6,954 bases of DNA from Chloroflexota bacterium (GTDB lineage Bacteria > Chloroflexota > Dehalococcoidia > SM23-28-2), in NCBI GenBank assembly GCA_030691665.1, contig JAUYDU010000174.1, positions 1 through 6,954 on the forward strand, written 5' to 3'. A program made the position numbers and the translations under genes. Below the pieces are notes generated by a model. That model saw only the letters and a program-made list of their open reading frames with translations, was not told the DNA's origin and searched no databases. Below, piece by piece: positions 1 to 6,299 of this stretch (the first letter of the stretch is position 1; each line of letters begins with the position of its first letter).

Positions 1-3000
1 ACGGGGTTGGAGTCGAGGCTGGGCCACTGGCGGAAGTAGGGGTAGTCGGCGTTGACCTGAATGGTGCTGTTGCCCACGATGTCGCCCGGCTCACAGTCCG
101 GCGTGCCGTACAGGGCCTGAACGACGCAGCCATCCGGCGAGTCGAGGCCGAAGTCCAGGTTGTAGTCGCCGTTGGCGAAGAAGAAGCCCTCGCCGCGGTT
201 GTCGGTGTAGAACTCGAACTTGCGCGGGTGGGTGGGGTCGTCCGCCGTCTGGCCGTCCTGGTTACCCAGGTCGGTGTTCTCCAGCGGGCCGGGGGCGGGC
301 AGGATGTTCAGCACGTCGTAGAACTCGTAGGGGCCGAGGTTCAGGCCGAAGTCCGTGCAAACGCCGTCGGGGTCGTCAGGCCCGCTGATGTACTCGGAGC
401 GGCAGTACCAGGAATCCCAGTCGTAGCCGCCGTTGTTGACCATCCACGGGATCTCCGGCTCGTAGGGGATCATGATGGAGCTGTAGGCGTTGTCCAGAGC
501 CAGGTCCACGACCTTGTTGGCCTCCCTGAGGAAGCCGGCGTCGGCCGGGTCCTCGATCTGGGCGGTGATCTTGAGCGGCGGCAGGATGGCGTCGCTGATG
601 GTCAGCTCGCCGTCGGGCACTATCGTCTTGCGCGGGCAGTAGGGGTCGGTGCAGGCGACGTTGGCCCGCGGGATCAGGTCGTGGCTGTCCAGGGTGCTCT
701 TGAGGCCGATGACGTAGGCGGGGTAGTCGGAGGTGTCGTCACCGGGGTCGTCCATGACGTCCCAGGTGGGGATGCGGCTGTCGAGGTCGCCGCCGGCCAG
801 CATCACGAAGTCATCGGGGAACACCCAGTGGCCGTGGTCGATGATCTCGTCGTTAGCGTCGGGGCAGCCCTGCTCGTACTGGGTGAGCGGGTAGGGGACG
901 CCGTGCTCCTCGGTGGTGGTGTCGTTGCCGTCGCCGTCGCCGTCCATGTCAACGCAGACGGCGCCGCGGCCGGTCTTGTCGCTCATCTCCAGCCAGCCCT
1001 TGACCGTGACGCGCAGGAGGGCGTCGGCGGAGACGTTGAGGGTCTCAGGCTCATCGGTGTCGGTGCTGGGGTCGAGCAGGTCCTCTTCCCAGACGCCGGC
1101 GTTGTGGTCGGCGCGGCCGACGCCGTCGTCACCGGGGTCGGTGTTGGTGAGCTTCACCTGGTAGATCTTCAGATACAACACCCAGAAGGCGTGCTTGTTG
1201 ATCAGGTTGTTGGTGAACTGGGTGCCGACGGCGCAGCCCCAGCCGCGCCACGTGTCGGGGGGGGTCGGCGGCGCAGCGGGTTCCCACCCCGTGGGGCAGA
1301 CCTCGCGCTCCTCGAGGAGGGAAGCCTCCACCTCCACCTTGCCCTGGTCCTCGTTGTCGTAGAGGGCCTTGGACTGGCACATGAGGTCGACCTCGCCCTC
1401 GTCATCTTCGTCAGTGTCAAGTTGATCGAGGTAGCCGTCGCCGTTGTTGTCCACGTACTGGCCCTTGAGGCCGCCGGGGCTGGGGTCGAGGCGCAGATAG
1501 TCCACCTCGTAGTCGAGGATGGTGTCCAGGATGGTGTCGCCGTCGGTGTCGATGACGTGGCCCTGGGCTACCAGGTCATCCCAGTCGCTCCAGTCGCCGT
1601 CGCCGTCGGCGTCGTAGTTGGTGGCCAGGGGGCAGACGTCCTCGGGGGCGGTGATCAGGTCGTCGCCGTTGACGTCGCCGTTGGGGAACCACATGTCGGG
1701 CAGGGCCCAGCGCTTCTCCAGGACGATCTCCTCGCCGGCCCAGCGGATGACGGGCTGCTTGGCCAGCTCGATGGTCACCCAGTTGATGGAGATCTCCTCG
1801 TGGGTGGGCAGGCGAAGGGAGCCGGGGGTGTCGGGGTAGCCGGCGTCGATGACGATGGTGGCCTGCTCCTCACAGGTGGTGTCCACCCAGATGTCCAGGA
1901 AGTCGGCGTCGCCCTGGGGCGCGGTGCCGTTGTGGCTGTCCGGGTTGAGGCTGAGCCAGATGGGCTGGGTGACGGCCGGGGCGGTGTGGGGGCCGAGGAA
2001 GCGGCCGCCGCCGGTGGAGATGCCATTCATGGCATCGCCGAAGTCCCAGAACCCGCTGGGGTCGGTGAAGTAGGTGCAGCCGCGGGTGGAGTCGATGGTG
2101 GCCAGGAAGATGGCGCCCTCCGTCGGGTGGTGGAGGGTGATCGTGTCGCTGTTGATGAGGACGTCGTGCTCGCCGTGGACGATCTCCACCAGTTGGATGG
2201 GGCCGTCGGCGGAGCGGATGCGCTTGGTGGCCTCGTCGAAGACGACGTCGTCGTTCTCCCAGGTGCCCTGACGGTCGGCGTCGTGGTGGTCGTCGGCGTC
2301 GACGTCGGTGTCGCCGTCGAAGTCGGCCGGGTCAGCCTCGTCGCCCTCTCTGGGCGGGTTGACGCCGCCGGCGTCGCCCCAGTCGGGCTGGAGGTCGGGC
2401 TCCTTGAGGATGACGGAGTCGACCAGGCTGTCCCACTCCTTGACGATGCCGCCGGTGGTGAAGATGGCGCAGTCTATTGTGGGCGGGTCGCCAGCGAGGA
2501 CGCACTCCTCGTAGGACTTGGTGACGCGGGTCTCGCCGGGCCAGGAGGAGTGGATGACCACGCACTCCTCGTCGTCGTTGGCCGGGTTCCAGCCGATGCG
2601 GCCGGTCACCTCGGCCAGGTCGCCGCAGCGGCCCTCGGCCACGTTGTTGCCGACGCCGGGCACGGCGATATCCCAGCCCAGAGGGTCGAACTCGTTCATG
2701 CCGGTACCCGCGGCGGCGTTCCAGGGGACCCAGCCCTCGGTGCGGATGACGTGGTTCTGGCTGGTGATGTTGTTGCAGTCATCCGTCACGTCGACTGTGA
2801 CCGGTACGCCGTCGGCCCAGATGGTGCCGGGGCAGTAGGGGTTGCCGGCGTAGTCGAGGCCGTCGGGGTTGACGTGCAGGATGTCCACGCCGCCCGTCGG
2901 CTGGGCGCTGGCCGGCTGGTTGGCCCACAACAGGCCGCCCAGGAGGGCCAGGGCTGCGACAAGGGCACCCATCAGCCCCAGGCCGATGGTGCGCTTGTGG

Positions 3001-3020
3001 ACGCTGAAGAGTTTTCTCAT
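1..3020 (-). CDS. Large secreted, cysteine-rich, Asp-rich protein with EF-hand/dockerin-like loops (3' end outside window)
   Basis: The frame is open from ATG at 3020 to the window edge (1006 full codons, C-terminus missing). The start follows GGGGTGGAG at a suitable spacing. Residues 1-39 form an export signal: MRKLFSVHKR, a hydrophobic core at about 12-32, then ASA|Q at 37-40. The mature part is acidic with 20 visible cysteines, an even number that suggests disulfides. Calcium-type loops are visible: DFDGDTDVDADD (233-244), DVNGDDLITAPE (449-460), DADGDGDWSDWD (470-481), DTDGD (491-495), DNNGDGYLD (524-532) and DMDGDGDGND (691-700). The pair at 449-481 has the 12-residue spacing of dockerin F-hands, with acids at loop positions 1, 3, 5 and 12. 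I recognise no catalytic domain. Codons end overwhelmingly in C or G. The role is unknown; an extracellular structural, adhesive or calcium-stabilised surface protein is an inference. The reading frame is very secure, the function is not. Confidence 0.93.
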   Translation of the reverse strand, partial: MRKLFSVHKRTIGLGLMGALVAALALLGGLLWANQPASAQPTGGVDILHVNPDGLDYAGNPYCPGTIWADGVPVTVDVTDDCNNITSQNHVIRTEGWVPWNAAAGTGMNEFDPLGWDIAVPGVGNNVAEGRCGDLAEVTGRIGWNPANDDEECVVIHSSWPGETRVTKSYEECVLAGDPPTIDCAIFTTGGIVKEWDSLVDSVILKEPDLQPDWGDAGGVNPPREGDEADPADFDGDTDVDADDHHDADRQGTWENDDVVFDEATKRIRSADGPIQLVEIVHGEHDVLINSDTITLHHPTEGAIFLATIDSTRGCTYFTDPSGFWDFGDAMNGISTGGGRFLGPHTAPAVTQPIWLSLNPDSHNGTAPQGDADFLDIWVDTTCEEQATIVIDAGYPDTPGSLRLPTHEEISINWVTIELAKQPVIRWAGEEIVLEKRWALPDMWFPNGDVNGDDLITAPEDVCPLATNYDADGDGDWSDWDDLVAQGHVIDTDGDTILDTILDYEVDYLRLDPSPGGLKGQYVDNNGDGYLDQLDTDEDDEGEVDLMCQSKALYDNEDQGKVEVEASLLEEREVCPTGWEPAAPPTPPDTWRGWGCAVGTQFTNNLINKHAFWVLYLKIYQVKLTNTDPGDDGVGRADHNAGVWEEDLLDPSTDTDEPETLNVSADALLRVTVKGWLEMSDKTGRGAVCVDMDGDGDGNDTTTEEHGVPYPLTQYEQGCPDANDEIIDHGHWVFPDDFVMLAGGDLDSRIPTWDVMDDPGDDTSDYPAYVIGLKSTLDSHDLIPRANVACTDPYCPRKTIVPDGELTISDAILPPLKITAQIEDPADAGFLREANKVVDLALDNAYSSIMIPYEPEIPWMVNNGGYDWDSWYCRSEYISGPDDPDGVCTDFGLNLGPYEFYDVLNILPAPGPLENTDLGNQDGQTADDPTHPRKFEFYTDNRGEGFFFANGDYNLDFGLDSPDGCVVQALYGTPDCEPGDIVGNSTIQVNADYPYFRQWPSLDSNP

Positions 3021-3258
3021 AGCTCCACCCCATCATTCGTCCGCGTAAGCGGACACAAAAGTAGACCAGCTACCTGCCCCGATCGATCGGGGAGGAGCCG
3101 GCCCACTTGCTTCTTTCCGCCGTTTGCCTGTGAACTCTCCCCGCCGCAGGGCGAGGAGAACCACGCTACCGGTTCAGTCATTCGCCGCCTTGCTTGGAAT
3201 CCCTTCCGTCAGGCCCTGGCAACACCTCCGCTCCCCGCCGCCATGCCGAAGTCACTTG
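3021..3258 (-). promoter_or_regulatory. Long structured 5' leader of the secreted-protein gene
   Basis: If transcription starts near 3258 (promoter at 3265-3294), the mRNA carries about 237 nt before the start codon. Three hairpins are visible on the minus strand. The stem 3136-3145/3150-3159 has 10 pairs, including one G.U, with a CUGC loop. The bulged hairpin 3064-3103 pairs 3064-3071 with 3096-3103 (two G.U), then 3073-3075 with 3093-3095, then the palindrome CCCCGATCGATCGGGG at 3077-3092. The hairpin 3039-3054 has a perfect 6-bp stem (GTCCGC/GCGGAC) with a 4-nt loop, just upstream of the ribosome binding site. In the first two, the odd pairs are G.U in minus-strand RNA but C.A in plus-strand RNA, which supports folding as this gene's leader. 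It could be a regulatory leader, an mRNA stabiliser, or chance in GC-rich DNA. Confidence 0.5.
3077..3092. repeat. Perfect 16-bp palindrome CCCCGATCGATCGGGG
   Basis: This is a perfect inverted repeat 57-72 bp upstream of the secreted-protein start. It is the tip of the bulged leader hairpin at 3064-3103. It could act as an RNA stem or as a dimeric repressor site; the pairing of its flanks on the minus strand favours the RNA reading. Confidence 0.6.
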
Positions 3259-3264
3259 GGCCTG

Positions 3265-3294
3265 ACTGTAAAACAACCGCTCGCAGTTTGTCAA
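3265..3294 (-). promoter_or_regulatory. Putative sigma-70 promoter for the secreted-protein gene
   Basis: Read on the minus strand, TTGACA (3294-3289) is followed after 18 bp by TACAGT (3270-3265). The -35 is a perfect consensus; the -10 matches at four of six positions and keeps the TAnnnT frame. The predicted start is near 3258. No better pair was seen closer to the gene. A 6-bp inverted repeat (GGCGGC 3299-3304, GCCGCC 3315-3320) lies just upstream. Confidence 0.5.
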
Positions 3295-3379
3295 GGATGG
3301 CGGCCAAAGAGTTAGCCGCCGCCTGTCAACCCATTAAAACGCCTGAGGGTCGGGAAAGGTTAACCCAGCCCCAGCCCAG

Positions 3380-3485
3380 CCCCGCCCCCCGGGAGAGCAA
3401 AGAGCAGAGAGCAAAGAAGAGAGAGCAGAGAACAAGGGCGCGAGGTTGTGTGCTCTTTGTTCTCTGTTCTTTGTTCGGGGCGGGG
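3380..3485 (+). repeat. Foldback inverted repeat (9 + 23 bp stem) of heptad purine blocks
   Basis: The left arm 3395-3417 pairs with 3454-3476 over 23 consecutive positions: 20 Watson-Crick and three G.T/G.U (3397-3474, 3404-3467, 3411-3460). After a 6-nt bulge, CCCCGCCCC (3380-3388) pairs with GGGGCGGGG (3477-3485). The loop is about 36 nt. The left arm is built of heptads such as AGAGCAA, AGAGCAG and AGAACAA from 3394 to 3435; the right arm is the same heptad series inverted. The wobbles occur only in plus-strand RNA, which hints that this strand is or was transcribed. No coding potential is apparent. Confidence 0.7.
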
Positions 3486-3532
3486 CAGGGGGCGGGGGCG
3501 GCGGCGGCGGCCCCACCCCTACCGCGGGCTAA

Positions 3533-3551
3533 TGGTCATTCAAGAAATAAA
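3533..3551 (+). repeat. TGGTCAT-type motif, copy 1
   Basis: ATGGTCATTCAAGAAATAA matches the left end of the element at 6461 at 16 of 19 positions, and the inverted motifs ending at 6420 and 6658 closely. As at the other loci, a palindromic repeat lies next to it (double hairpin from 3572). No inverted partner was found nearby, so this is a solo or decayed copy. Confidence 0.5.
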
Positions 3552-3571
3552 GGCTCAAGCCCGACACGGCG

Positions 3572-3635
3572 GATGTAGCGGAAGCCTTTAGGCTTCCACC
3601 CCATTTGATGGAGGCCTGAAGGCCTCCGCTACATC
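3572..3635. repeat. Double-hairpin inverted repeat (GATGTAGCGGA arms)
   Basis: The outer arms GATGTAGCGGA (3572-3582) and TCCGCTACATC (3625-3635) are perfect inverted repeats. Each half also folds on itself: GGAAGCC-TTTA-GGCTTCC at 3580-3597 and GGAGGCC-TGAA-GGCCTCC at 3610-3627. The two halves differ inside the stem by A:T versus G:C at the same pair, so pairing is kept. This has the form of an intergenic palindromic repeat (REP-like). It is neither coding nor a classic terminator, because no U-tract follows. No complete gene lies just upstream on either strand that it could terminate. Confidence 0.75.
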
Positions 3636-3647
3636 ACCCAGCCCCCG

Positions 3648-3709
3648 CCCCGCCCCCCAGAGAGCAAAGAGCAAAGAACACGGAACAAGGAACACGGAAC
3701 AAGGAACAA
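3648..3709 (+). repeat. Second copy of C-rich plus heptad block, with GGAACA(A/C) tandem repeats
   Basis: CCCCGCCCCCC (3648-3658) followed by AGAGCAAAGAGCA repeats the block at 3380-3406 with about one gap. From 3661 to 3709 there are seven consecutive heptads: AGAGCAA, AGAGCAA, AGAACAC, GGAACAA, GGAACAC, GGAACAA, GGAACAA. The 7-bp period excludes a coding repeat. It lies about 115 bp upstream of the sigma-factor gene. GGAAC is also the core of many ECF-type -35 elements, but no matching -10 could be assigned. From here to 3822 I see no other clear feature and no convincing vegetative promoter. Confidence 0.65.
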
Positions 3710-3822
3710 GGCGGCGGCGGGGAAATTGTTAACCTTCTTGCCACAGCGGGCGTTCTACACAATGACGAGGATATGGGGTATCATACTGGGGTGGCCGGCT
3801 GGGCCGCTGAAGGGCTGAAGCG

Positions 3823-4431
3823 GTGACGCGGCTACAGGAGGTCTACCCCTTGTACCCTAGCTTGGAGACCCGACGCGAGCGCGACCTGGTGGACGCCGCT
3901 AGGGTCGGCGACGAGGAGGCTATCGCCGAGTTATACAATTCGTATTTCCCGCGCGTCTACCGCTACATGCTGGCCCGTACGAGCAACGTGGCAGACGCTG
4001 AGGACCTGACGGAAGATGTGTTCATTCGCGTCCTGGATGCCCTGGAGCGGTTCGAGTGGCGGCAGGCGCCCTTCTCGGCCTGGCTGTTCCGGATCGCTCA
4101 CAACGCCATCGTTAGCCATCAACGGCGGGATGGCGCACGGGGGAAGGTTGGCCCGTTGCTACCCACCCTGCCGGTGAGGACGCCGGGACCGGAGGAGGTG
4201 GTGGAGGCCCGGCTGGCCCTGGAAGAGGTGATGCGGGCTACTCGCAACCTCCCCGAGGCCCAGCGCCGGGTGATCGCCCTCCGCTTCGGGGCCGGGCTGT
4301 CGGTGGCGGAGACGGCGCGGGCCCTGGGCAAGGGCGAGGGTAATGTGAAGGTCATTCAGCATAAGGCCATCGCCAAGCTGAAAGAGCTGCTGGTCGATAA
4401 GAGACCTGAAAACAATGAACAGAAAGCTTGA
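3823..4431 (+). CDS. ECF-type RNA polymerase sigma-70 factor
   Basis: The 202-residue protein has the two conserved domains of ECF sigma factors. Region 2 lies at about 21-103: core-binding helices with ADAEDLTEDVFIRVLDAL at 57-74, and the -10 recognition and melting segment FSAWLFRIAHNAIVSHQRR at 84-102. Region 4 lies at about 132-190, with a helix-turn-helix reading LPEAQRRVIALRF, then GLSVAETARALGKGEGNVKV, for -35 recognition. Regions 1.1 and 3 are absent, as usual for the class. The start is GTG at 3823. It is the most upstream usable codon, because an in-frame TGA lies at 3808-3810, and GAAGGG at 3809-3814 serves as a modest ribosome binding site. It overlaps the downstream membrane protein by 17 bp, the usual sigma/anti-sigma arrangement. 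The conserved region 2 resembles the BldN-like group, but subgroup assignment is uncertain. Transcription control is unresolved: the upstream repeats contain GGAAC motifs but no clear promoter. Confidence 0.93.
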   Translation: MTRLQEVYPLYPSLETRRERDLVDAARVGDEEAIAELYNSYFPRVYRYMLARTSNVADAEDLTEDVFIRVLDALERFEWRQAPFSAWLFRIAHNAIVSHQRRDGARGKVGPLLPTLPVRTPGPEEVVEARLALEEVMRATRNLPEAQRRVIALRFGAGLSVAETARALGKGEGNVKVIQHKAIAKLKELLVDKRPENNEQKA

Positions 4432-5365
4432 GGAGACGCTGGCGGAGTGCCTGGCCGCCCTGGAAGGGGGCCGGCTCGGTGTGGAGGAGTGCCTGGACCT
4501 CTATCCCGAGGTGGCGCCCGAGCTGGAGCCCTTGCTGCGCCTGGCCCGAGGTCTGGGGCACGCCTATGCCGTCGAGCCGGCGCCGGGCTTCGAGCAGGCG
4601 GCCCGCCAGCGCTTCGTGACGGCGATCGCCCGCCGCCGCCAGGGAAGGCTGGTCCCTCGGTCTGTCGGGGCACGGCCCGCGTGGCGCTGGGCGCCGGCTG
4701 CCCTGGGCAGCGCCGCCCTGGTGGCCTTCGCTGCCTGGGCGGGTGTGCTGGCCTTCGGTGGAGGCGGTGGCGGCACCGAGACTGTCCTCCAGACACCGGA
4801 GGCCACCAGCACGCCGGCGGCCGTTGTCAGCAACATCGACGAGCAAGTGGCGCGCATTCAGGAGCGCCTGGCAGAGATCCAATCTCTAGCCGAGCAGGGC
4901 GTCGCCATCGAGGCACCGGTCATCCAGCAACTGAGGGAAGTCACCTCCACCCTGGTGGGAAGCCTGGGCCCCGACAACGTCGGGCTTGTTGCGCAGGAGG
5001 ATGTCTCCAAGATCGGCGACCTGCTGGCCAGCCAGGAAGAGATCTTGACTCAGGTGAAGGATAAGGTGGCGCCGGAGGCGAGCGCCGACCTGGATGATAC
5101 CATAAGGATGGCCCAGGAAGGCCAGGACAAGGTCGAGGTGCTGCTGGCGGCCACCACCGCCACGGCGACGCCGGCCGCTAGCCCCACGCCGTCGCCGACG
5201 CTGACGCCTACGAGCACTCCCACTGCCACCCCGGAGCCGACGGGGACCGCGGCGCCAACTTCGACCCCGACTCCGTCGGGGAGCCCCTCGGCGACGGAGC
5301 AGCCCACGTCGACACCTGAGGCTAGCAGCGAGGGGTTCGGCCCCGTACCGACCGCCGTTCCTTAG
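4415..5365 (+). CDS. Single-pass membrane protein, probable cognate anti-sigma factor (DUF5667-like)
   Basis: The 316-residue protein starts at ATG 4415 inside the sigma-factor gene (17-bp overlap), so translation is likely coupled; no strong ribosome binding site precedes it. The cytoplasmic N-terminus (1-80) contains LEETLAECLAALEGGRLGVE and then ECLDLYPEVAPELEPLL, a pattern I associate with proteins encoded beside Chloroflexota ECF sigma factors. A transmembrane segment spans about 93-114, followed by a glycine run. The outer part (140-245) is helical and charged (VARIQERLAEIQSLAEQ, LLASQEEILTQVKDKV) and resembles a degenerate DUF5667 region. The tail (246-316) is Thr/Pro/Ser-rich, like a wall-spanning or glycosylated linker. 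No HxxxCxxC zinc motif is present; only C12 and C26 occur in the inner part. Predicted role: hold the sigma factor at the membrane until an envelope signal. The pairing is strong from context; the mechanism is inference. Confidence 0.85.
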   Translation: MNRKLEETLAECLAALEGGRLGVEECLDLYPEVAPELEPLLRLARGLGHAYAVEPAPGFEQAARQRFVTAIARRRQGRLVPRSVGARPAWRWAPAALGSAALVAFAAWAGVLAFGGGGGGTETVLQTPEATSTPAAVVSNIDEQVARIQERLAEIQSLAEQGVAIEAPVIQQLREVTSTLVGSLGPDNVGLVAQEDVSKIGDLLASQEEILTQVKDKVAPEASADLDDTIRMAQEGQDKVEVLLAATTATATPAASPTPSPTLTPTSTPTATPEPTGTAAPTSTPTPSGSPSATEQPTSTPEASSEGFGPVPTAVP

Positions 5366-6192
5366 GGAGCGGCCGTAGCGGTCGGGGTGCTCGTCCCCGA
5401 GGGTTGGCCGGCCACCCGTAGGATACGCTCATCCACCTGACGGGCCAGCGTGAGGGGATCGTCCACCGAGGCCAAGGCTGTAGGGGCAGTGGTGCCCACC
5501 CGCACCAGGACGTTTCCCCGCCGGAAGTCCACTACGTGCAGGCTCACCGAGATGTCGCGGTCCTCCATCTTCTGGGTGCTGGTCACGACGAAGGCCAGCG
5601 ACTCGTCGCCCACCAGGGGTATGTCCACGGGCTCGGCCTCCTCCAGCTCCTTCAAGCTCTCTTGCAGTCTTTCCTGGCCATTGCGGAAGGCCGCGTCTGC
5701 GCCCTTGGCGTCCTTATAGATAGACGCAGCATTGAAGATGTCGTAGGTGCCGGCGTAGAAGGCGTTGGGAGCGCTGGCTCGATACTCTACCTGGTAGCCG
5801 TCGAGGCGACCCCATTCTTCCAGATCACGCAGGCAGGTGGCGCGCTCCGAAGGGGTTCCGGACGGAGTGGGGCTGACGGTGGCGACCGGGGCAGCAGTAG
5901 GCGATGAGGCGGGCCCTTCGGCTCCGCTCAGGGCAGGCGTGGCTGTCCCCTCGGCGCCTGGGCTGCCGCCGCAGCTCTCATCGTTGGTGATGTGGTGGCC
6001 GCTGTCGGGGGCCTTCATGAAGTCGCCGGCCTTCATGAGGCTGGCGGGCAGGTCGCTGAGGCCGAGCACTACGGCCTGGGGGTCCTGAACGAAGGCGCCT
6101 TCCTCTGGGGCGCGGCCTCCATCGCCGGCGCAGGCAGCGAGAAGGGCGAGCAGGGGAAGGGACAGGGTCGCCAGCAGGAAGGGTAGACGCAT
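5362..6192 (-). CDS. Secreted lipoprotein with Thr/Pro-rich insert, unknown function
   Basis: The 276-residue protein begins MRLPFLLATLSLPLLALLAAC, a lipoprotein signal with lipobox L-A-A-C (lipidated Cys21). The segment 22-74 carries LGLSDLPASLMKAGDFMKAP. A low-complexity insert (about 75-118: TP-, AP- and SG-rich) is bracketed by C74 and C120, which could form a disulfide. The C-terminal domain (120-260) has a helical part (AGADAAFRNGQERLQESLKELEEAE-like, about 163-188) and then beta-rich sequence (VGDESLAFVV, ISVSLHVVDFRRGNVLVRVG), ending with DDPLTLARQVDERI. This resembles the sensor-like folds of actinobacterial and Chloroflexota lipoproteins, but I cannot name a family. The last residues are again Thr/Pro-rich. 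The gene converges on the anti-sigma gene; their stop codons (TAA 5364-5362, TAG 5363-5365) overlap. An inserted palindromic repeat encodes PALSGAEGP at 86-94. Confidence 0.9.
   Translation of the reverse strand: MRLPFLLATLSLPLLALLAACAGDGGRAPEEGAFVQDPQAVVLGLSDLPASLMKAGDFMKAPDSGHHITNDESCGGSPGAEGTATPALSGAEGPASSPTAAPVATVSPTPSGTPSERATCLRDLEEWGRLDGYQVEYRASAPNAFYAGTYDIFNAASIYKDAKGADAAFRNGQERLQESLKELEEAEPVDIPLVGDESLAFVVTSTQKMEDRDISVSLHVVDFRRGNVLVRVGTTAPTALASVDDPLTLARQVDERILRVAGQPSGTSTPTATAAP
5913..5934 (-). repeat. REP-like palindrome inside the lipoprotein coding sequence
   Basis: On the minus strand this reads GCCCT-GAGCGGAGCCGA-AGGGC, a 5-bp stem with a purine-rich loop. It belongs to the same family as the intergenic copy near 6507-6551: plus-strand 5911-5932 and 6512-6533 match at 20 of 22 positions. 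In frame it encodes ALSGAEG within the low-complexity linker, so the insertion is tolerated by the protein. Confidence 0.6.
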
Positions 6193-6209
6193 GATTGTTT
6201 GTCCCGCCC

Positions 6210-6239
6210 ATAGTGCGCTGGTGGCAGCGCCTTTGTCAA
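6210..6239 (-). promoter_or_regulatory. Putative promoter of the lipoprotein gene with a spacer hairpin
   Basis: On the minus strand, TTGACA (6239-6234) is followed after 18 bp by CACTAT (6215-6210). The -35 is perfect; the -10 is weak (three of six). The spacer contains the perfect inverted repeat GCGCTG-GTGG-CAGCGC (6215-6230), a possible operator. The start codon is at 6192, giving a leader of about 10-15 nt with only a weak purine stretch for ribosome binding. Confidence 0.4.
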
Positions 6240-6299
6240 GGTCGGGGGCGCCAGGTGAGCGGTTCGCCCTTGGTGGGTCCGTTCTCGACCCCCCCTAAA

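Noticed and set aside
3095..3135. Resemblance of the leader (GGCAAAC, later GGTAGC) to a cyclic-di-GMP (GEMM-I) riboswitch
   Set aside because: The short boxes are suggestive, but there is no GAAA-capped P2 stem and the GCAAAG box is altered (GCAAGT). A covariance-model hit would be needed to revive it.
3124..3516. Short open frames in the intergenic region on both strands
   Set aside because: They lack ribosome binding sites, cover hairpins and low-complexity repeats, and encode Pro/Arg-rich strings without homology signals.
228..3578. Very long plus-strand open frame (1116 codons) antisense to the secreted-protein gene
   Set aside because: Its translation is a Val/Gly/Asp/Ala-rich string without domains and runs on through intergenic repeats. 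The minus strand has a signal peptide, ribosome binding site, calcium loops and natural composition. Strong C/G bias at third positions removes stops from the antisense frame.
3580..3627. Hairpins at 3580-3627 as a rho-independent terminator
   Set aside because: No U-tract follows on either strand and there is no complete gene just upstream whose transcript they could end.
3394..3709. CRISPR-like array
   Set aside because: The repeat unit is 7 bp with no spacers, and one block is inverted; no cas gene is present.
3358..3734. GGTTAACC-like sequences flanking the repeat-rich block as terminal inverted repeats
   Set aside because: Only seven bases match at the ends and one of them is itself palindromic, so this is not above chance.
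4119..4882. Minus-strand and alternate-frame open frames over the sigma and anti-sigma genes
   Set aside because: They are shadows of the two well-supported plus-strand genes; compositions are Arg/Pro/Ala-rich and no start signals are present.
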